Counted from the stretch's first letter, positions 1 through 11,854 are shown. The stretch: 64,000 bases of DNA from Membranipora membranacea (GCA_914767715.1 OU612071.1:24673681-24737680), one strand, 5' to 3'. Program-made: numbers and translations. The notes: generated from the sequence alone by a model not told the origin.

Positions 1-187
1 CTTCACATGTGACAATTTTGCGGTAAAAGTTTAAACATTAAACATTAATTCATGTGGTATAAACGGAGCATTTCTTAGTTATTCTCTTAGCAATATGTGA
101 AATATGTGAATATGTAAACTAGCTAACGATGATATTGCTTTACTATTGAAAATGCCAAATGTCCACAAGTAAGAAACGCTTTGAGCG

Positions 188-454
188 TTGATCAAATCAT
201 GTCCGTATGGAAGTGCATTGTCGCAAGGGCCGCTCAAAGAGATACTGTTGGCAGCCGCAGCTCAAACATTCACCTATCTAGCTGCACTGTTTCCCCTAGT
301 ACTAACGGTTGTGTCTGGCCTTATGGGTATATCGGTATGTAGGACACACAGGGAGGATATAGACTTTGAGGAACCCAACATCCTCTGGACCTGCGTCGCA
401 GCTCCTTCTGGTAGGTTGATACCAATACTTATGCCAATCTTATTCTCTTGTAGG
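188..454 (+). CDS. Possible exon of a DUF3987-like (primase/helicase-associated) protein
   Basis: An 89-codon open frame ends at a good donor (tgtag|gtaagc). The translation contains PLKEILLAAAAQTFTYLAAL, then a hydrophobic LVLTVVSGLMG stretch and the segment NILWTCVAAPSG. This order resembles the start of DUF3987 proteins, in which a similar hydrophobic run leads into an A-P-S-G-x-G-K-S phosphate-binding loop. Here the loop breaks off after APSG, so the lysine and serine are not seen. A second open stretch at 666-902 (SLAVRYPKHKRGEATFRKVL) may belong to the same gene, but part of it lies in the inverted repeat at 528-784. The family assignment is from memory of motif order only; an unrelated membrane protein exon is possible. 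Confidence 0.28.
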
Positions 455-499
455 TAAGCTGTGCTCTGTTTTGGTTTATGTCAGCAGGAATATTTTTGG

Positions 500-784
500 T
501 GTAAACATGCATGTCATTAGTAGGATATGTTTAGGATATCTTACTGCAAGGCTCATGCTCTCCTCCCTGTGATCAGAATTGTAATTTGTATAAATTTGTA
601 AACATGCATGTCATTAGTGCCATACTTAATTTTAACACTGAGAAGTTGAGGTAGATTATTTAGGCATGGATTCCGTAATCGTAAATTCTACCATGGCCAA
701 ATGTCAAATGGCAGCCATTTATACAAATTACAATTCTGATCACAGGGAGGAGAGCATGAGCCTTGCAGTAAGATATCCTAAACA
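500..784. repeat. Perfect 68-bp inverted repeat with a 22-bp flanking direct repeat
   Basis: Positions 528-595 are the exact reverse complement of 717-784, separated by 121 bases. The left arm is bracketed by two exact copies of tgtaaacatgcatgtcatta+gt at 500-521 and 597-618. The arrangement (22-bp repeat, inverted arm, same 22-bp repeat, spacer, second arm) fits a short templated insertion that copied the downstream segment in inverted orientation and duplicated its target. The right arm lies in an open frame, so that is probably the original copy. Confidence 0.9.
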
Positions 785-1204
785 CAAAAGAGGGGAGGCA
801 ACATTTAGGAAGGTTTTATCAGCATGCTCTTATGGTATGACTCAGTTGAAACCCGCAGAAATGTTTGGGAAATTTGCCAATATATATAGGTACCTACTTT
901 GAAAAAATAAAATAACTTATATTATCAGGTTGTCTTAGATTTTATGTTGCTCACTTAATGATAAATAGTTGAGAGCTTCAACGTTTGTTTATCTATTACC
1001 CATTATCACTTTGAGGGTATCTAGAAGAGTTGTTAGATATTAAAATGGAGATAGAATTAGCAGCTCCTGAAGAGATCTCAGCTCAACTGTCTTTGCTTTA
1101 TCCTAAACCAGATAATCCTGTTATACTGAAAGGAGCTTATGTTAGCCAGTTTAGCCTCATGTGAAGTTTATTTAATTATAGTACACTGTGTGCCATTACG
1201 AGAA

Positions 1205-1696
1205 ATAGACAGTTTTCTGAGCTCTGATTTAGGCCTCAATTCGGGTTTTCCTCTCTCCAGTTTGGTACTTTTAACCCACGGCGCATAGGAAAAACGTGCT
1301 GAAAAGAGGGTTATCTTGAAAACCGCTTATAATAGGATAACAATTATTTTTTATTCAGAATCTGCAACATTGGTAACTCATATGGACATAGTTTGGGAAA
1401 TAACTTTAGTATTTGGATAGTCAATTATAGCATTTTCTGCAGAATTTTTCATGAGTTTCGTCGCTAAAATTAAGATTCATCAACATTCAATCCTCCGATG
1501 ATTTGGTAACCCTGTCTCACAGGGTTTTCAGTGGTGCAAACTCTGAATCAAAAATCATTTTTATCCTAACATAAGCGGTTTTCAAGATAACCCTCTTTCA
1601 GCAGGTTTTTCCTATGCGGCGTGGGTTAAAAGTACCAAACTGGAGGGAGGACAACTCCGACTTGAGGCATAAATAAGAGTTCAGAAAACTGTCTAT
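1205..1696. mobile_element. 492-bp palindromic MITE, probable TA target duplication
   Basis: The left arm (from 1205, tagacagttttctgag) and right arm (ending 1696, cagaaaactgtcta) are long imperfect inverted copies. They share the motifs for ggtacttttaaccca and gggttatcttgaaaaccgct in opposite orientation. Arms extend about 140 bases each, with a loop near 1350-1540. TA dinucleotides flank gacag/ctgtc at 1206-1207 and 1694-1695, which suggests a Tc1/mariner-type non-autonomous element. No coding capacity is seen. Confidence 0.8.
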
Positions 1697-1699
1697 ACT

Positions 1700-2904
1700 A
1701 TCAATCATTCATCATGCTCTAGAAAGCCATTATAAATTTATTCTCTTTGCAGTGTGTGGCTCTTATTTTAGCTACTGCACAAGCAAGATGAACTCGTCTA
1801 ATGTCTTTTCAAATAACGCCGTACAAACATTGCATTACATCTTGGTTTTTGTTGAGAAATCTGTTTATTCAAATTTCACAACCATAGTCTTCACAACCCG
1901 ACACCATCAGTCATATAACACGTATGTTCTTTATTTGAATAGGAGGAAGGAGGAGGGTGTGCTGATAAGGTAGATGATAATATAGCAGAAGGTGTGTTTA
2001 AACAAATGCTTGTGACAGCTGCCAAACAAACAGCTAACCATGTGGCAACAGTGCTCTTCATACTGTCATATCAGATGCTTTGAGTACATTATAATTATTG
2101 TTATTGTCTTCATTTAGGGCCAGAAGATGAATACAATGAGTTCCCTACAGGCACCATGGCGCAGGAGTCTGTTGCGAAGTTCCAGATACTTGAAGGTGTA
2201 ACAAAACGAGGAAAGGACCTCTGTTGAGGACATGCGGTATTCTTACACGATTAAAAAGTCATCAGTGGAGTGGTTCTTTGCTTTGTGTGTTTAATGTTAC
2301 TGTTTATGATAACGGCAGATCCAATTCTGTTGGGGTTTTCTATTTGTCAGTAATGGCAGGTGCAAACACTTTTCAAATAAAAATTGAATGTAAATTCTCA
2401 GGTTACTATAACAGTTACCTTACCAACAACGACAGTGTCAGTGAATTCTCTGACTATAATTGTTACAATTGATGACGTTACATCTGTAGAAGAATACACG
2501 GTAAACTCTCACCTAAAAAATATAGCTACCACTAAGGCAACCATATCAGAGGATTACCCTTCATGGATATAAAAAATAACTTGCATATCCTCTCTGAGCC
2601 TACAGACAAAACAAAACATTCTCTGCATGGTCTTATTAAGCATGTCATAATCATGAGACAAATGAGTTTGAGGATCACTCAGTCAGGAGAAAGGCAAGTT
2701 TTAACAATTATGCAGGATTATCACCCGTTTTTATAATTGTATAAGCTGGGCAAAGGAGTCGTCATTAGTTTACGATAATCTAAATCCATACGTCACACCC
2801 AGGCACCCAGGGTAATAAGCTAGCTATATAACATGACGCACAGTCTCATTGTCAGAGACTGCATCCCAACTTAAAATTCAAGAACCAAGAAGCCTAAGAA
2901 GCTT
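1700..2904. other. No confident gene; scattered short open frames
   Basis: Open frames of 60-82 codons occur (1752-1973, 2224-2472, 2384-2572) with no recognisable domain. A stretch at 2118-2225 reads GPEDEYNEFPTGTMAQESVA after a plausible acceptor (ttag) and could be an exon, but no partner exon is clear. The region near 2460-2570 reads as Thr/Val-rich sequence in one frame. Confidence 0.4.
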
Positions 2905-2970
2905 GTGTTTTACGACATGATCTCTACATCATCATATTTATATATATACATATATAGATCTATATATACA

Positions 2971-3407
2971 GGTTTAATAAGACCAAACCTCGAATATTGC
3001 GCACCACTACTTTATTGCTCTAATGCTTATATTAAAAAAGACATCCTAAAAATCGAAAACCGATGTTTGAAAATCATAAATCTAAATTGCCCGAAAGTTG
3101 AGACAAGGCAGAGGCACAATATTCATTTTATTACCAAGCAATACCATTATTTATACATTTTAATTTTTTTTTTAAACTGATAAACAAATTGGTCCCAATT
3201 ATTGATGCCAGCCTTATGCCTTAAAAATTAAAAGGTGATACGCGGCTTGGAAAAAGTGAGGGTTTGATGCTATCCAAGGACAAATACAGGTTCTCCCTAG
3301 CAAACTTTGGTGCCAAACTATACAATGACTTGCCCCCGAACATCAAGCTGTGCCATGATCTCAAATCTTTCAAGTTAGCCGTCAGAAGCCACTTTTTTAG
3401 TGTATAA
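2971..3407 (+). pseudogene. LINE (non-LTR retrotransposon) reverse-transcriptase C-terminal remnant
   Basis: The first part reads GLIRPNLEYCAPLLYCSNAY then DILKIENRCLKIINL, which matches the conserved region just after the palm domain of CR1/Jockey-type reverse transcriptases (LIRP-x-LEYC ... IE-x-R-x-LK-I). After a frameshift near 3180-3230 it resumes as LANFGAKLYNDLPPNIK and DLKSFKLAVRSHFFSV, the typical LINE C-terminus (FGA-LYN-LPP-I ... FK), ending in a stop at 3405-3407. Catalytic motifs upstream are absent, so this is a 5'-truncated, frameshifted copy. It is followed by an AT-rich tail. Confidence 0.82.
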
Positions 3408-3423
3408 ACCTTTCTCCATCTTG

Positions 3424-3522
3424 ATACTTGCATTTTTATTCTTCATTTTCTCCATAAAATAGTAAATTTTTAATACTTGCATTCTTATTCTTTACTTTTC
3501 TCCATGAAATATTAAATTTTTT
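3424..3522 (+). repeat. Two tandem 49-bp units in the LINE 3' tail
   Basis: The motif atacttgcattnttattctt followed by ttttctccatnaaatantaa occurs at 3424 and again at 3473. A weaker third copy may start near 3540. It directly follows the LINE stop codon, so it is probably part of that element's 3' UTR. Confidence 0.75.
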
Positions 3523-4725
3523 AATTGTGATGATCTCATTTACCTGCATTCTTTATTTTTTTATACCTTTGTGTGCTCCTATTATTTCACACACTTTAAT
3601 AACTTATTCAATTTGCATTTCTCTTTTAAAAGAAATTCTTGTTATCTTCGTTTTCTGGACAAAAGTCCCTGGACTTATAATTCACCAGACTGACATTTTT
3701 GCTGATTAATTCTTCATTTTGTTCCATCACGTACTACTTTGATATCATTTTTATTCCCTAAATTAATTTGGAATTATAAACCAGCCGAGAGAATCGGAGA
3801 ATAATAAGGGAATTTCAGTACGAGAAGGCAAAAGTGTTTAGAGAAGGACACTTTGGTAGGGTTTTTGGAACAAACATTTCGATATCAACATATAGACAAC
3901 AGAGAATGCTGCAATGCTCGGAGTACAGGAAGAACCTAGCTAAGCTAACTACAGCTTCGCCGGGAGGTGGTCCAAGCTAGATTCAGAGAGCTGCCTGATA
4001 AAAATAATTATCTAAAAGGCTCACTCAACAGAAAATGGACAGAGTTGTCAATGGCGGCCGGCCTGGCCAAGCGTCAGCAAGATGATAAGACCCTAAATGC
4101 ATCACAGGTGAGTCATTCATAATTTATGACTTCTCACATTTCAATTCAACAATTTTTGTGAAAAAAACTCGATTAAAATTTCTCATTCTGGTGACAACAC
4201 AACTGTTTTCTGTTAAATATTTCAAAATTAATTTTGCAATAACAGGCACACTCAGTGATGGCATTGGTAACCTATCAGTGGTAATCAACATTGATAAAGA
4301 CATGTGGTAGTGGCAGATAAAGATGCAAAGATATTGAAAAGAGAGGTCGACATAGGAAGAACCATATGTCCCGTAACAAGCCTCATTCACAGGGATAGGC
4401 CCTACCAGCAGACTGTTGGATGAGTTAGTTGATGTAAGGAAAGGTGTGGAGAGGGCAACAGAAACTGTCAGTTCAGATGATGTAAATTTATTTGTTACAA
4501 TATTTTAAGAAAAACTTGAGCTTGATGCAGACTTGATACCGAGAAATTAGCTGTACTGGCAATATTTCTCTGAGAAAAGGAAACCGACCGACCCATCCCC
4601 TGACCCGTTCCTCGGCCACCAGTAATTGACGAGCAAATAAAAGAGAATCAAGGAACAGGACCTCTGCTCTCACTTTTCAATGGGGAGACAAGTTCTAAGG
4701 TTAAATCAGAACCACTGACAAACAA
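3523..4725. other. No confident gene; possible single exon near 4040-4110
   Basis: A plus-strand reading KWTELSMAAGLAKRQQDDK ends at a possible donor (cacag|gtgagt, about 4108). No flanking exon can be joined and no family is recognised. The rest is AT-rich with no supported structure. Confidence 0.3.
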
Positions 4726-4729
4726 GAAC

Positions 4730-5220
4730 GTCATGGATCCAAATGTTCACGCCATTGTTCTCATTTATCAATGAAAGCCAATCTTGAAAAAAAACCTGCC
4801 ATGTAGTCCTAGCAATCCAGAATGCAGAACATAACAGGCATGGCAATCACAGAGATGAACAGCAACAACATGAGCAACTGTAACAGTCTAAGTGTGGAAC
4901 AATGATTGAGTCCTCGAGATGATCAATAGGACAAGGTGGAGAATGATTCCCTTGCCAGAAGAATTTACAGGTTGCACGACAAGGACAATATCGAACTGAT
5001 GCGTAATATTTATGATAAATGTCCGAGACAATGGCAGAAAAAAAACTTTGTTTATCATCGACATGAACTTATATGATAAAAAAAAGAGGATCCATCAATA
5101 TAAAGACAGCGCTGGTGGTAGAGCCAAGTTATCAGCCAGACAGAATAGATTCTCTCTCCCAGCAGAGATATTTCAGGTGGGAAAAAAACATTGAACCTGA
5201 AAAACTGGGCTTATTTTAAT
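4730..5220 (+). repeat. Unnamed dispersed repeat, copy 1, with protein-coding remnant
   Basis: This segment aligns by eye with 10,770-11,190, including the shared ttgaaaaaaaacctgc start and the aaaaaagagg ... caatataaag core. The frame ending at 5194 reads LYDKKKRIHQYKDSAGGRAK then LSARQNRFSLPAEIFQVGKK. The second copy reads WFEKKKRLLQYKEAGRGAQM then SDERKSFSFTADTFGCKK. The conserved pattern is KKK-R-x-x-QYK-[DE]-[AS]-G ... FS-x-x-A-[DE]-x-F-x-x-KK. Shared protein-level conservation across two diverged copies suggests a coding mobile element, but I do not recognise the family. Confidence 0.65.
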
Positions 5221-5411
5221 GCAAAAAAAACCAAAGATCCAAAAGAAGGCTGGTTGATTGAAATCACAACTTTGTGTGTCCCCTTTATCTTTCTTTGAAT
5301 GTCGGTAGATTGATGTGAAATAATAATATTGGCTTGTTTTAGTGGAACTGAGAGTCTCTTCAGGGAATTTCATCAACAGGATGGGATGTTTCACTTTCTG
5401 TTTAAAAACAG

Positions 5412-5517
5412 GAAACACAGGAAGCAGCTACCCGTCCTGTAATACCAAAAGTCAGAGGGAATACCCCTGTAACAGTTGATGACAGTGAGATGGATATGGA
5501 CGAGTATATAATTGCGA
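5412..5517 (+). CDS. Possible internal exon, acidic
   Basis: An acceptor (aaaaacag) precedes an open stretch reading ETQEAATRPVIPKVRGNTPV then TVDDSEMDMDEYIIA, ending at the donor gcga|gtaagt (phase 1). The splice sites are good, but the product is not recognised. It might be an upstream exon of the SWIM-containing pseudogene at 6.9 kb; no intermediate exon was found. Confidence 0.35.
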
Positions 5518-6897
5518 GTAAGTTCGAGGGTTGCCATGAATCACTTTCTCTTATGTGAATTTACCATCACAGTCATATTTTAACCTTAGCCATATTCAAA
5601 CATTATTGTTTAACTTAGTTTATGTCGGTATAGGAAATGTGCACACTGCAGCCTGCAATCAGACTGATATTGATAAAATCAAATTTGTGATTTGAGGAGT
5701 CCATAGGGTAAGGACTGATGTTTGTATTATCATAGCATGACAATAATATTATCGAGGCTTCCAAAATTTATGAAAAAAATTAGTTTCAATTTATTTGAGT
5801 TAATTCTATAGATTCCAGACTCCGGACCTGATTGATGCAGTGAGGTAATCCAAATAGAAATCGATATCCACCAATGACAGATCTACATGAGAGGCCGCAA
5901 AATAAAGAAGAAACGTTTGCTGCACACATCTTTAGGTTTCTGAACTAGTATCAATTATATCATGTCATATCTCTAAACCCACATATTCAACTCTTTCTGG
6001 TTTGGGGTACCTGTCTCTGATTTGAGAAACTGTGCAGGTTGGCAAAACATACCGATTGTCTCTACCAACTACCCCAACTAAAAATATTGCCAGTTGTCTG
6101 TACGCTACATGTCGCTCGTGTCTATCTAGCCTTTCATCCTCATGTATTCTGTCTATAAATTAATGATATTTGTATGCTAACCATGCATTTTCTAGGACCT
6201 CTGCGTACAAGCAATTCACGTCACGTCTATACAGAGTCCTCACTATCCAGTTCATTCTACATCAAATTCGAAGGTACGTATCTTTAAAAAAAAAATTCCG
6301 TCCCGTCTTCATATTATTTAATAGATGTAATTCATAAGAATGAATCTGAGCTTGTTACAATGAACACGTGAGATATCAAGAAGCATCCACATATCACACT
6401 GTCAGGTTGAGATATGCACATGCACCGGTAGACAACTATTTAATTCATTATTCCCCTCCGACTCCTTGGTTTTTCTAGCATTCGCACATTGGTGACTCGA
6501 TAATTTCCAACTTTTGTTAATGAATTGTTAATGAATTTTCATGGAGGACTCTCTTGGCGCTCCTAGTGTAGTCATTTCAATCATTGCAAAGATTTGAGTT
6601 GCTTAAGTGAGGGAGTTGGGACCAATACTTCTTGCTTTATTATTATTTACTAGAGTTATGATTCCTTCTTCTTATGCTTTGAGTCTGAGTACTTTTTGTC
6701 ATGTATCTCAAACCAGGGAGGCTCAAACCCACCCAAAACCCTGCTCCAACATTCTATTGATTAACTTTCAAACAAATACATATTTTGTCAAGAAGTCAAG
6801 ATTTGGATTTAGTTAATGATTTATCGTGTCCAAAATTTTATGTTTTGATGAGATATGCAATATTGTTTGACATCTGTTTAAATTTGTTTCAAGGTAC
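5518..6897. other. No gene seen
   Basis: AT-rich sequence with stop codons in all frames and only short unsupported open frames (for example 6607-6816). Confidence 0.5.
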
Positions 6898-7988
6898 TCC
6901 CATGACATTGGTATCATGATGACTCTGGCGAAAAACCACAAACAATCCAGCCCTGCTTGGTTACACCACAGGCCACCACAGATGATACACCACTGTATCA
7001 AACGATTAGAGGACTCCAGGAACCTGGAAGTAACAACAAAGATAGGCGACAACTGTTTTCAGGTGGCTGGTTCTGAGGGTGCCTCCTACATGGTCTCTCT
7101 GTCAGATGTGACATGCAGTTGCAGAGATTTTAGCTCAACCATATTTCCCTGCAAACATATATTTACAATGTTGAACTATCTGGACAAATGTTTCTTGGAT
7201 CTACCTGTCAGCTACCAAGAGAATCCATGGTTCACTGTGGATTCTCATAGCTCCTGTTGAAGTGGAAGATTCTGCTCCTAACCTACCAGCTCATATCTCT
7301 GCTAGAATCTCAACAGACCAAGCTACTGCAGCCGACATCAGAAAACAGCTAAACTTGAGACTGGAATGTCGTGACATACTAAACCAGCTGAGAAATTTAA
7401 CTTATGACAAAACATACAGGAACATACAGGAACTTCCCTCCACGAAGGTCTGACAGCCTTACTGATCCAGACAACAGTTACTGCACCGACTCTGCATCAT
7501 CTTAAAAGGACGAGAGAAGCAGTTTTGACGAGACAGTCATATTCTACATCACTCAAAAAAAAAGAACCAACTGTCCATGAAGGCTCAGGCCAGAGCTTTC
7601 TTGAGACACAGATACCAAACATAAACAACCACAGGATAATCCTGTAGATTCGAATATACTTCAACAGCTAAACTCTGCTCCTAATAGTAAACCATTGATC
7701 CACATACTTAATACTTCATACAAGCTAGATGACAGGGACATCAATGCATGCCTGTATCTCCTTCATTCTCGGTGGCCTGACGTTCATGTCCAGGATGTGC
7801 TACTTGTTCAAGAACCTGCTGCCTTTCAGGCAAATAACAGCAAATTCATCCAGATCATCCATGACGATGTTTCTCAGCACTGGCTTTCTGCAACAAACAT
7901 TGGCTGCCCCTCAAAACAGGAGATACGCATTACGGACAGCCTCACCGTAACCTCGAGCCCAAAGATTCACAAAGCTCTTGCTAGTAAG
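6898..7988 (+). pseudogene. SWIM zinc-finger plus Ulp1 (C48)-protease-like protein, broken
   Basis: Three consecutive open segments in three different frames look like one protein. Segment 1 (6916-7260) carries a SWIM finger: CSCRDFSSTIFPCKH, i.e. C-x-C-x(n)-C-x-H, followed by the ENPWFTVDSH linker. Segment 2 (7262-7453) has CRDILNQLRNLTYD. Segment 3 (7695-7991) has LDDRDINACLYLLHSRWPDV, FIQIIHDDVSQHWLSATNIG and ITDSL. The order FxQII...HW...S..GC...DSL matches the His/Asp half of Ulp1-like cysteine proteases, with a donor (agta|agtaag) near 7988. The cysteine half would be further downstream and was not found. SWIM plus Ulp1 modules are typical of MULE-type transposons, so a transposon origin is likely. 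Stops between segments argue for decay. Confidence 0.62.
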
Positions 7989-7991
7989 TAA

Positions 7992-8650
7992 GATGTTCAA
8001 TTAATTCACTTTCTCATATTAAGTATGGCTGAGATATAATTAACGCGACTTCCTGGTAGAAAACCAGCCTAGATGGTCATATTCCTAACCTTCAAACACC
8101 TGTTGGGCTCACTTTTACAAACTCTCCTTTTACCTACTACCGTACCCACCATACAACGAACTAGAGGTGCTCCATTGTATAAAGGTGCTAAGTCATGAAT
8201 GGAAAAAAATCGCACTCTAAGATATTGGTATGATCATGTGGACTCTTATATTTGTAGAGGTGCGCGACTAAGATAGCGAGGACTGGAAAACACTTGCCAA
8301 TGCTGAATCTTAAACCACCTAAAAGGTTGACCAATTCAGAGTTACAGTTGCGGACTAATACCCTCAACGAGCAAACTAGGAGGGTAAGTACATGGAAATA
8401 AAAACCTGATGGAGGTTGTACTGGTTGCATGGAGTCATTAAGTGTCAAATGATGTGATATATTGTACTGGCCTTCAAACAAGTATAACTTGAGATTCAGT
8501 GGAGAAAGAAACAAGGGCTTTCGATATTTTTATATATTCGAAACAAAAGACGGAGTGAGAAGTAAAGGGTCTTTTTTCTCCTTGCTTTGCTGATAACCCC
8601 CTGTTTTAGTAAATTTATCTGATCTCCTGAATAACTTGGAGCTCTCAATG
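7992..8650. other. No supported gene
   Basis: Contains a 108-codon minus-strand open frame (8188-8514) without recognisable features. No splice partner, repeat or RNA is evident. Confidence 0.4.
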
Positions 8651-8651
8651 T

Positions 8652-9540
8652 TTGTGGAATATGGATGCTAAGATAGCCAGCAATAGGGAACTGACGAAAG
8701 ATCTGATGAAAGATCTGATGAAAGAAATACATAGAATAGCAGCCATCTTACAAGAAGCAGTAAATGATGAGGTACTGCCATGCACACAAGGCCAAAGCTT
8801 AATTTTCATGCAGACATACAGCAATACAATCGTGGTTAACATTTATTATTGAATAATAGCGGTGATAAATCAGAGCGGGAAAGGGAACAAGCAATCAAGG
8901 ATGAAAGTGTGGCCCAGAGACACAAAGAACTAGGAACAGTTAGCATTTATAACTCGCTAAAGGCACAAAATATCTCAATCGCCAAGCATTGCCATGACCA
9001 ACAATGCTAGCATCAGCAAGTATGCAAGAGAGGAGCACCCGGAGACCCTCAACCAGCTAGACAACTGGCATGGGTTAAAACAGCTTGAAAAATCCTTACA
9101 GAACATCTCTAAGGGACCAAAACGAGTCCATGGCACAATGAGCTCGAGAACAAGCCCCATAATATCACAGTACATGCAAAAATCTGCCTGAAGAATTTTA
9201 ATGAAGGGCAGAAAAGATTAGAGCTTTTGTCAACTTTATCAAACACTACCAGGGTGATCACACCAACTGCCTCAGCATCTCTTGCTGCAAACCGGACATG
9301 GCAGCAGGATGGTTTTATAATCCCACAAAGAGGCCGGTATTAAGTGAGAGGTCTGACCATCTACTGACAGACGCTCTAGAAAAGTCCCACATGTACAAGA
9401 ACGCCCACCTGTATGTTGAGGACATGTCTACAGCACATGTAGAAAGCTTCAATACCACACTCAATGTCGTACATGACAAAGGATGTGTTGCGCATGAAAC
9501 GTACAAGGCCAAAACTGCAATGGCTGCTGGGTTTTGAAAC
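8652..9540 (+). pseudogene. Transposase-like protein remnant (Kolobok/MULE-like), frameshifted
   Basis: Segments in different frames fit one protein. 8994-9130 reads LDNWHGLKQLEKSLQNISKG (D-x-WH and a Lys-rich helix). The frame then shifts and reads PWHNELENKPHNITVHAKIC and LKNFNEGQK. A third frame gives AFVNFIKHYQGDHTNC (HYQGDH-x-x-C motif), MAAGWFYNPTKRPVLSERSD, and ends with STAHVESFNTTLNVVHDKGC. The order D-WH ... HYxGDHxxC ... HVESFN is a hallmark of a DDE-type transposase family common in cnidarians and sponges; Kolobok is my best guess for the name. At least two frameshifts are needed, so it is a pseudogene. It shares an E-[SG]-F-[HN] core with the gene at 62.6-64 kb. Confidence 0.65.
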
Positions 9541-10769
9541 GAGGGCAAAGAAAAAGTAAGCAATAGTGTATAGGACCATTTTGTAGGTAAGTAATTTTTA
9601 TTTCTGAAATTTTACAACTTGATAATTTTAGTTGATAACTGTTTTTATGAATTGCTGAGAGATCTGAAATGACTTGACTTGTTTAATCTTTCACTTCTAT
9701 ATTTAATTCATCTGGTCCCAATCCTATATCTTATGAGAACATATTTTATTATTATATGCTGGTATAAAACTACATTTTATCAACAGGACTGTAGCGATAT
9801 AATTTCTCCTTTAGGTAAAACGTTATTATCTTCAATTTGAAAGTCCTTCTCTATTGACCTGTATTGACCTGTGTTATGGCTTTGATGAGATTAGCTTCTC
9901 TATGTGCTGTTCTTTAGAAATATGACTCTCTGATTCGCTTTCATTTCCTTGAGATTATTTTTAGTATCGGTGTATCAGGATTAGTACATACCATTACAAT
10001 AGGTGGAATTAATTGCCACTACCTACTACTCTATTTTATGTCTAAGTAGAACAGGAAATTAATCCTCATTACCTGTTTACACCAATACAAAAGCACATAA
10101 ACAATGCAATGGTATTCACTCTAACTCTTAGTGAGGATGTCTGCAAAGCTGCAAGGGCACAGGTGTTACCCTCAGTCTCAGTCACACTTGAAACATTCTA
10201 GCTCAATTCCTGCAAAATCCAAATGCAACGTGGACTGGGCTAAAAGAGGCATATCTAGGCTGGACATTACACTCATTGTTCAATAGTTTTGCTTGTCAGT
10301 AGCAATTACGATTAACCCCGTGTCGCCCCTCTCCCTACCCACTTTAACTAACTTCTTACTCCAGACGTCTAACTCTTCCTTTAAAATTGATCTCCAAATC
10401 TTAATCAATCACAGCATCTTGAAGGTTGCCGATGAAAAGCAGCAGGCTGTGACGATGACCAGTAAATTCGACAGATTGGAATTTTGTTTCCCCGGAGGAT
10501 GATGCGCAGCAAAACAATTGGATAGCTAATGCAGCTCTCACAAGGTCATCAAACAGATTAATTTGATGATGACTGTTTTAACAACTAGGACTCTGAACAT
10601 TAAAATTTGTGAGATTTGGCTTTTTTTATTTTTATTCATATGATATGATCTCATTTTTCATCAAGATCAGTGAAACAAAAACTTGAAATTAGGTTAGTAT
10701 CCAGCTAACTAATACTCAGCTCAGCAAAAAAAAAATGCAGACAATGAGCTATAATAACCTCATCAAAAT
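9541..10769. other. No gene seen
   Basis: AT-rich, with an open frame of 69 codons at 10293-10502 that has no supporting feature. Confidence 0.45.
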
Positions 10770-11190
10770 ACTCACTGGAAGTCAATCTTTGAAAAAAAAC
10801 CTGCAATATTAGCGATGTGATCAAGATCAAAATCAGAGACAATCACCACAGGCAACTGCAACAGTGTAAGTGTAAAACTGGGGAAACGATGACTGTGATC
10901 TAAAAATAATCATCACGGTAATGTTAAGGTTGGATATCTGCTATAAGGATTTACAAGCTGCTCAAATTGACGATATAAGGCTAATGGGATTAATGAATTA
11001 TGTCTGAGACCAAATTCCTGACAGAGAAAAAGCATCATAGCTTGGTTTGAGAAAAAAAAGAGGCTTCTTCAATATAAAGAAGCTGGTAGAGGTGCCCAGA
11101 TGTCAGACGAACGGAAAAGCTTCTCTTTCACAGCAGACACATTTGGGTGTAAAAAAGATTGAACTTTAACAAACCAGTTTGATGAAGAGA
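10770..11190 (+). repeat. Unnamed dispersed repeat, copy 2
   Basis: Partner of 4,730-5,220. The coding remnant runs 11040-11162 (AWFEKKKRLLQYKEAGRGAQ and on to FGCKKD, then stop). It carries the same KKK-R-x-x-QYK-[DE]-[AS]-G ... FS ... KK signature as copy 1. The copies are diverged by both substitutions and small indels, suggesting old insertions. Confidence 0.62.
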
Positions 11191-11760
11191 TAAAAAAAAC
11201 TATAGCCAAGGTTGTGAGGCGGCGTGCACAAAAGGTTACAGCGCGAAGCACATCCTTGTTTTATGTTTGTGCAAGCCAGTCAAGAAAGAACTTAAAGGTT
11301 ATTGTTTTCCCCATAGACATGTCCATTGTTTTCTCTCTTAGAACTGCTTTTGAAAACCAACAATATAGAGTTATCCTCCACTATCAAACGAGGGGATAAC
11401 CCTTACTAAAGTTACAAAAGTTGATTTTTACTTAGGAGTAAAGATGAAAACCTACTACTGCTGCCACCCGGGTAAGAATGCGCCAATTTAATTCTCAAAG
11501 ATAACAAATTAAGGCACAGTTTTAACATTTTCCCCTAACTTGGGAGTGGGTGGAGTATTTGCAAAACTGAGTGTCCAAAATAGGGACAGAAATATATGGC
11601 AGATAAAAACTTTGTTTCTAGTCTGCAAATTATTTGTCCATATGTGGCAATGCTGGTAGAAAAAGTCTGAGGCTACACTATATCACACTTTTTTAAGGGC
11701 AGAAATGTTAATTTAAAAACTTAAAGATCAATGCTGTGATGACATAGTCCTAAATCCGTT

Positions 11761-11854
11761 CCAGTTTGCCTGCATTCTCAGTTTCACCGCCCCCACCTCT
11801 AGCAACTGCAGATTTTCAATTGAGAGGGAGAAACTGAGAATGCAGGAAAACTGG
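11761..11854. repeat. Hairpin with 24-bp arms, one mismatch
   Basis: Arm 11761-11784 pairs with 11831-11854 with a single mismatch over 24 bases and a 46-base loop. It lies just upstream of the duplicated block that starts near 11,889. It may be a small foldback insertion. Confidence 0.85.
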
